Below, in pieces: positions 58,252 through 64,000 of a stretch of DNA of 64,000 nt. Position numbers and translations under genes: made by a program. Position 1 is the stretch's first letter. The number at the start of each line of letters is the position of its first letter. The notes under the pieces are model-generated. The model searched no databases and was not told the origin of the DNA. It was given only the letters and a program-made list of their open reading frames with translations. This DNA comes from Dama dama (lineage: Eukaryota > Chordata > Mammalia > Artiodactyla > Cervidae), in NCBI RefSeq assembly GCF_033118175.1, contig NC_083710.1, positions 43,493,501-43,557,500 of the forward strand. Reading direction: 5' to 3'.

Positions 58252-58469
58252 GGCTTCCCTCATAGCTCAGTTGGTAAAGAATCTGCCTGCAATGCAAGAC
58301 ACCCCGCTTCAATTCCTGGGTCAATAAGATCCCCTGGGGAAGGAAATGGCAACCCACTCCAGTATTCTTTCCTGGAGAATCCCACAGACAGAAGAGCCAT
58401 CCATGGGGTCGCAAGAGTCTGACGCAACTTAGCCACTAAAGTGAGAGAGAGAGAGAGAGAGAGAGAGAG
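58252..58469 (+). mobile_element. Bov-tA SINE with (GA)n tail
   Basis: The head GGCTTCCCTCATAGCTCAGT starts it and the body ends with GTCGCAAGAGTCTGACGCAA. A short internal deletion sits near 58400. The 3' tail is a (GA)n tract at about 58442-58469. GGCAACAACAG at 58241-58251 and 58470-58480 is a perfect 11-bp target duplication, so the microsatellite lies inside the inserted DNA. The A box (TAGCTCAGTTGG) is intact; the B-box region (GCTTCAATTCC) is not. Confidence 0.96.
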
Positions 58470-58480
58470 GGCAACAACAG

Positions 58481-60533
58481 AGTCACCATGGGATAGAATC
58501 AATTTATGTAAACTAGAGAATGCTGTCAATACTGTGGTGGCCATTAGTCAGACTTTTTAGAGCATTGGCTTGCTGCCTCAGCTTTCCTGTTTTGGGTCAC
58601 AGGAAGGATTAATGGAGAACTCATTCAATATGTTTGTCTTGACAGATCTAAATGGCCATATTTTCTATACCCTTTTATAAATACTACAAGTCTAGTAAAT
58701 AAAGTAGCCCACATGGAACCATCAATTGAAGTCAAAAGTCAGTGAGGTTTTGAAAATCTGTCATTAAATTCGAAAAACTTCAAATAAATGAGGTAAATAT
58801 CAATGAATTGCATTTCATTTATTCATTTAATCATAAATACTTAATTTAAGGGAGTGTACTATAGTCAGTAAATTTGACATTTGATCCAGAATATTCTAAC
58901 TGAAATAATGGAAAGAAATAACTTTTTCTAAATATTCAGAAATGAATTTATGTTCTCAAACACAATTCATCTGACTAGACTGCACTGTGTGAAGGGTGCC
59001 CTCATTTACAATGCATTAGATAAAACAGAGGCTTTCAGGTGAAAGGCCCCATGGAGAACACAACAGGACTAAGTAGAATTTGATATGAGGGGTTGACACT
59101 ACAGGCTGGATAACATTCACGCTTGTAGCTGCAAAGGGACAGTGAGTGAGGTGTCTCTAAGGATAATAACTTAGAAATACCTTTCAACCCTTCATCTAAC
59201 TTCCTCCTCTGGCACAGGTTAAAAGTGAGCTTGACACCTTGTTCTATTGCCTGCACTTACCCTCAGGTAATAATAGAGACAATGAAATATAATAATGGGT
59301 CCCTGTGCTCCATGGCACTGTATAACATCTATTCCACATCTCTAGGAGTTCAAACACACTCTTCCTAGTGATTTTAAATCATTGAACTACACTTAAAAGA
59401 AAATAAAAGAAAACATTAGAGTAGATGTGTCACCAAGTCTCTGGCTTTTGCCCCTGCCTCTGAAGCAGTTGACATCTGCGTTAGTGCCTGTCGCACAGTC
59501 CGTATGGAACCGGGCAGGGCTTCAGCCATGACTGCATTTTGGGTCAGACAACTCATGACATATTAATTAATTAAATTATAACCCATGGGCTTCTTTCAAT
59601 CTTCATTATACTATTGATTAAGAACTAATGGTACATTCTTTTAGTAAAAATATAATGAGCTAATTTACTGAGTGCTCATTAGGTACCAGGGATTATTTAG
59701 ATTTTACTTGAAGTGCAGTATTTTACTTGAACACAGACACACACACACTATATATATAAAGCACAGCTAACTGACACTTAGCAAATGTTTATATCTTGAA
59801 TCACAAAAAGTTGATTAAAGTGGAATGCGAGGAATTTTCCTATCTTGAACTACATGTGTGTAATTAAGAGATACTGTTAATATAAGAATTAGTACTAAGA
59901 AACTGCAAAATTGTAGAAATAAGTGCCAAAAAGTAATCAGTGAAGTTATCTTACCACAGCTTTATCAAAAATTCTTTCAGAAAGACTCTTTTAACAGTTC
60001 CATTCTTCCTCAGAGATTTTTCACAGCCTGATTTTTCTCTCACTCACTTATCGTCTTCTAATATCAGCACATACTTTGAGAATTTATATTTCCTTGGTGG
60101 CTTAAAAATTGCTCTAAACTGTTCATTCCTTCTCATCTTCTTTAGTTACTTTGGTCTGCTCACATGATATCTATGGGAAAAGGTCTCTAAAGAAGTAGAA
60201 CAATGAGAGGTACAGAAAGAGAGCTAAGAGAAAAAACCATTGGGAAAGAAATGTAATCACACAAAAATGGGTGCATTTCTCTAGAGCGCTAAGTGCCTCC
60301 GGAATGGAATCTGTGATTTACTCCTGAAGAGAGTCAGTGGAGGCCTAAGCACGTCCATCAGACTGGAAAAGCACCATTCCCAGCAGAAGCCAAGAACCGC
60401 TGACAGCGTGTTGTCCTCTCAGCTCCCCAGAGCAAGGCTCTCCCTCACCCTCAGCCCCACTGCTGCCACCCAGCCCTGGAGATTGCTCGTGTAAACAGAA
60501 GAGCAAACACCAACCCCTGCCTTTCATCCATGA
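58481..60533. other. Intergenic DNA with a GC-richer end
   Basis: Mostly AT-rich, no gene seen. A CpG-bearing stretch lies at 59470-59520 and a clearly GC-richer patch at 60285-60530. A weak MIR-like phrase is at 59655-59700. Confidence 0.5.
60285..60530. other. GC-richer non-repeat patch
   Basis: The stretch is visibly richer in G+C than its surroundings (AGCTCCCCAGAGCAAGGCTC, CCACTGCTGCCACCCAGCCC) and has several CpGs. I recognise no repeat and no convincing exon; the 80-codon minus-strand frame across it has no known domain. It may be a regulatory element. Confidence 0.35.
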
Positions 60534-60546
60534 TTCCAGAAAGATT

Positions 60547-60736
60547 GGCTTCCCTGATACTTCAGTTGGTAAAGAATCCACCTGCAATGCAGGAGATCCC
60601 GGTTCAATTCCTGGGTTGGAAAGATGCTCTGGAGAAGGGAAAGGCTACCCACTCCATTATTCTGGCCTAGAGAATTCCACAGACTGCATAGTCCATGGGG
60701 TCGCAAAGAGTCAGATACGACTGAGCAACTTTCACT
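60547..60736 (+). mobile_element. Bov-tA SINE
   Basis: GGCTTCCCTGATACTTCAGT starts the head and CAACTTTCACTTTCC ends the tail. TTCCAGAAAGATT (60534-60546) and TTCCGGAAAGATT (60737-60749) form a 13-bp duplication with one mismatch. The B box is one base off consensus (GGTTCAATTCC). Confidence 0.96.
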
Positions 60737-60853
60737 TTCCGGAAAGATTACAAGCAGGACCATGTTATTCAAAAACTGTAACTGTGGCATGTACTGCCAC
60801 ACAATCATCATTCTCTGAATCAGTTTCTGTACAATGGGAAAAAAGAAGGAAGT

Positions 60854-61075
60854 CACGTGCCTGCTAAGTCGCTTGTCCTGTCTGACTCTTTGCGACCTCA
60901 GGGACTATAACCTGCCAGGCTCCTCTGTCCATAGGATTCTCCAGGCAAGAATACTGGAGTGGGTTGCCATGTTTTTCTGACAGGGCATCTGTGACCCAGT
61001 GATCATACTCCTGTCTGTTACATCTCATGCATTGGCAGGCGGGTTCTTTACTACTAGCGCCACCTGAGAAGCTCT
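60854..61075 (-). mobile_element. Bov-tA SINE
   Basis: Reverse copy: TGCTAAGTCGCTTGTCCTGT, GGCAAGAATACTGGAGTGGG and GCGCCACCTGAGAAGCTC. AAGGAAGT at 60846-60853 and 61076-61083 is a perfect 8-bp duplication. It lies about 105 bp from the preceding SINE in the opposite direction. Confidence 0.95.
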
Positions 61076-61083
61076 AAGGAAGT

Positions 61084-61423
61084 ATACTTTATGTGACAAG
61101 AGCAAATAATCTGGGATTCTACATTTCATCTTTCCTTCTGAGATACAATGTAATAGTAATTTCTTTTTTAAAATAGGATTTCTTAAACAATTTGAAAAGA
61201 AGGTTGCCTGTGAAGTAGGAAATTGTGAAATTTTTCTCACTCATTCAGCATCCTCTGAATATAAATATATATATATACACATTTATAAATCCACACTCAT
61301 GTATATATGTATCTTATATATAGTATATATGTACAAATGTGTATATAATGTATATATACTAATAATATTATACATTATTAATATATATTTTATATAATAC
61401 ACATAGATATACACCTATCTGCT
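61084..61423. other. TA-rich low-complexity DNA
   Basis: Non-repeat sequence to about 61260, then irregular TA/TG-rich sequence to 61410, just before the next BovB. Confidence 0.6.
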
Positions 61424-62110
61424 CAGTTCAGTTCAGTTCAATTGCTCAGTCGTGTCCGCTTCTTTGCGACCCCATGGACTGCAGTACGCCAGGATTCCCT
61501 GTCCATCACTAACTCTCGGAGCTTGCGCAAACTCATGTCCATAAGTTGGTGATGCCATCCAACTATCTCATCCTCTGTGATCCCCTTCTCCTCCTGCCTT
61601 CAATCTTTCCCAGCATCAGGGTCTTTTCAAATGAGTCAGTTCTTCGCATCAGGTGGCCAAAGAATTGGAGTTTCAGCTTCAGCATCTGTCCTTCCAATGA
61701 ATATTCAGGACTGATTTCCTTTAGGGTGGACTGATTGGATCTCTTTGCAGTCCAAGGGACTCTCAGGAGTCTTCTCCAACACCACAGTTCACAGTTGAAA
61801 AGTATCAATTCTTCGGTGCTCAGCTTTCTTTGCAGTCCGACTCTCAGACATCCATACATGTCTACTGGAAAAACCATAACTTTGACTAGATGGACCTTTG
61901 TTGGTAAAGTAATGTCTCTGCTTTTTAATATGCTGTCTAGGTTGGTCATAACTTTCCTTCCAGGGAGTAAGCGTCTTTTAATTTCATGGCTGCAGTCACC
62001 ATCTGCAGTGATTTTGGAGCCCAAGAAAATGAAGTCTTTCACTGTTTCCATTGTTTCCCCATGTATTTATTTGCCATGAAGTGATGGGACCAGATGCCAT
62101 GATCTTCATT
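61424..62110 (-). mobile_element. BovB LINE 3' part
   Basis: Tail CAGTTCAGTTCAGTTCAATT; the body ends near the KIMASGPITSW-encoding region after YADD. A 162-codon minus-strand frame (61563-62051) keeps much of the C-terminus (CWRRLLRVPWTAKRSNQSTL, LQFFGHLMRRTDSFEKTLML) with two small insertions near 61790 and 61845. It is comparatively well preserved. Confidence 0.93.
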
Positions 62111-64000
62111 AAGTGTATTCATAGAAATGAAAATGTAAGCCAGTATAGAGTAATATAACTCTAAAATGTGGTAAGAATTTGTTGTTGTTGTTGTTGTGCA
62201 ATCCTAGCTAATATTTTCGTGTATCACTCAATGAGCATTTTCACCCCAGAATGAATAATCTATTGATTTTTAACTCTAGGTTTATGTTATAATGTCTTCA
62301 GTTATGACAAAGTTTTGTCTCAGGGTAAACATCAATGAAGGGGGGAAAAAAAAGAGTTGTAAAAAGAATAAAAAGAAACAGTGGATAACCAATACTGTTA
62401 AAAAGAACACGAATGCTGTTACTGAATAGAATGGAATGTTTCAATGGAATAGCAATGCTGTTAAATAATTGAAAACTTCTAAGTCTCCACCATGGCTCCA
62501 TCTCAATACTCAGTCTTTATAAGAATGTTTCTTTCTATTGTAGTCATATTACTTATGTCACTTTCTATAAGCCTTCTCTTTCATAACAAGAGAGATAGGT
62601 CCTTTTTCAAAAGTCATTCTCCTATATTAAAAAGTCAAAACATGTAAGTGTTCTAGAACTTCAGCTAAAATGCATAAAATATGAAGACTGTCAGGGACTT
62701 TGAACAGTGCAGCAGTGAAACTGCTAGATTACACCTCAGGACCTCTGATTTTTAGCAGCTGCAAACCAAAGTAGTTATAGACTTTGTATACAGATGGGCA
62801 ATGTCTCTTTTCTTACTTTATTTGGATTTTGTTAAACCTAGGGTCTTCTGAGTCTAGTGATTTCATCTTTAAAGTAGACAAACTACACCCATAACTCAGC
62901 TTATTCTGAACATGGAATTATGTACAAATATAAAACATTAACTTTAAAAAATATTAGTGTTGTTAACACTAACACACATCTAGCACAGATATTAGATGTG
63001 CTCTAACATCTGTATTTTTATACATAAAATAACAAAATCAAAAGTTCTAAAAGATGAAAGTAGTCACTTTCAAATAGAATAGAAATTATTCTGACCACCG
63101 AAATTAGCACATTTATTTATTCTTCATATCCCTCAAAGTAAACAAAAGTCACAGTCAAGCTTTTATTTATTTATTGCTTTCTCCCTGGGAGTGAAGATTC
63201 TAAATTCAATCTAAAACATTAAACAGTTAAGAATAATAGATATTCCTGGAAAGAGAGAGAGTGATTAGATCTGAATTATTGAATACAAAGCAAAATATAA
63301 ATTCACTGTACTACTGAAAGAATAATTAGCAGAGTGAAAGTAATAAGGCAAAAATAATAAAAACAGAGATTTGTATATCTATGAACTTAGTTTATAATTA
63401 AATTAATAATAAAAACCATTAGCTTATTAAATAGTACCTAGACAATGGTTAAATTTTCTTGAAAGACAATAATGCTGTATTTCTCTCTCTCATCATATGA
63501 AACAGCAGTGTCCTAGTCTGTAGAGTAGGACAAGGATACTTTAATAGCTATTCAAATATAAAGTAAAAAGTATAGGTCAATATTTACCTAAAATATTTTC
63601 TAAGCATAACGGTAAAGAAAACATCTATAAAAGAAAAAGACATAGCTCCACTACACAAATATTTTTAAATGTTTATGAAATATAGCAAAATTTAAATAAA
63701 ATATTGGGAGAAATGTCACAATATATAACAAAATGTTATTTATACATATAATAAGTTGGGATCATTAAAATCAATAAAAATACATAAATAGTACTATAAA
63801 AATAAAGTCCATGATAAAATAGCCTTAAATTTAAAATGTCAGATGCCGCCACATGTATGAGTAGGGTTGGGGAAATGGGCATGTCACATTTACCTTTTCA
63901 GAGGCTAAATCAGTATGACTTCTCTCCAGGTGAAGTTGTTGGTAAAAAATTGAAAAGTTTTAAAATTTTTATTTTGTAATTCAGTAATTCCACTTTCAAG
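62111..64000. other. AT-rich intergenic DNA
   Basis: No gene or repeat family recognised. A short TTG repeat lies at 62181-62197 and a G/A-rich run at 62338-62355. Confidence 0.5.

Noticed and set aside
1..64000. A novel coding system, operon-like gene cluster or bacterial contamination
   Set aside because: Mammalian repeats occur from end to end, no prokaryotic gene structure is visible, and non-repeat parts lack coding signal.

Overview
The window looks like intergenic DNA from a bovid ruminant (cattle, buffalo, sheep or goat; I cannot choose between them). The diagnosis rests on repeats: BovB (RTE-type) LINEs, tRNA-Glu-derived Bov-tA SINEs, bovine-type L1 3' ends, a CHR-type cetartiodactyl SINE and ruminant-type ERV LTRs, all in AT-rich DNA. 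I found no host protein-coding gene, no convincing exon and no functional structural RNA gene. Every long reading frame with recognisable content belongs to a dead transposon.

Layout. 1-9.5 kb: AT-rich DNA with one Bov-tA, old L2 and MIR pieces, a MaLR LTR split by a 5'-inverted L1, a BovB 3' end, a compact CpG cluster near 5.5 kb and an MLT2 LTR. 9.5-16 kb: one probable and one possible ERV LTR, a DNA-transposon relic and a 2.4-kb minus-strand BovB. 18.4-22.5 kb: an L1 3' end holding a SINE, then a complete mariner (both inverted repeats and TA duplications) split by a BovB, then another BovB in an L1 tail. 26.9-33.3 kb: an L2 split by a textbook 5'-inverted L1, a near full-length BovB inside an L1 remnant, and a second L2 split by a SINE. 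35-40 kb: L1 with nested SINE, CHR SINE, solo LTR with an internal direct repeat, a Bov-tA with both Pol III promoter boxes intact, and a Tigger/MER2-like relic. 43-52 kb: MER5-like and MIR relics and four BovB copies, one internally deleted and one with a 46-bp tandem duplication. 55-64 kb: a young L1 with an open ORF2 C-terminus, microsatellites, three SINEs, a GC-richer patch near 60.3-60.5 kb and a final BovB.

The elements do not work together as a pathway. The biology here is a record of insertions: nested target sites and target-site duplications give relative ages (MaLR older than L1; L2 older than L1; mariner older than BovB; L1 older than BovB and SINEs). No undescribed coding system is visible. 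The best leads are an unusually long (about 62-67 bp) target duplication around a BovB in the mariner, two clean twin-priming inversions, a solo-LTR direct repeat, and two non-repeat CpG/GC-enriched patches.
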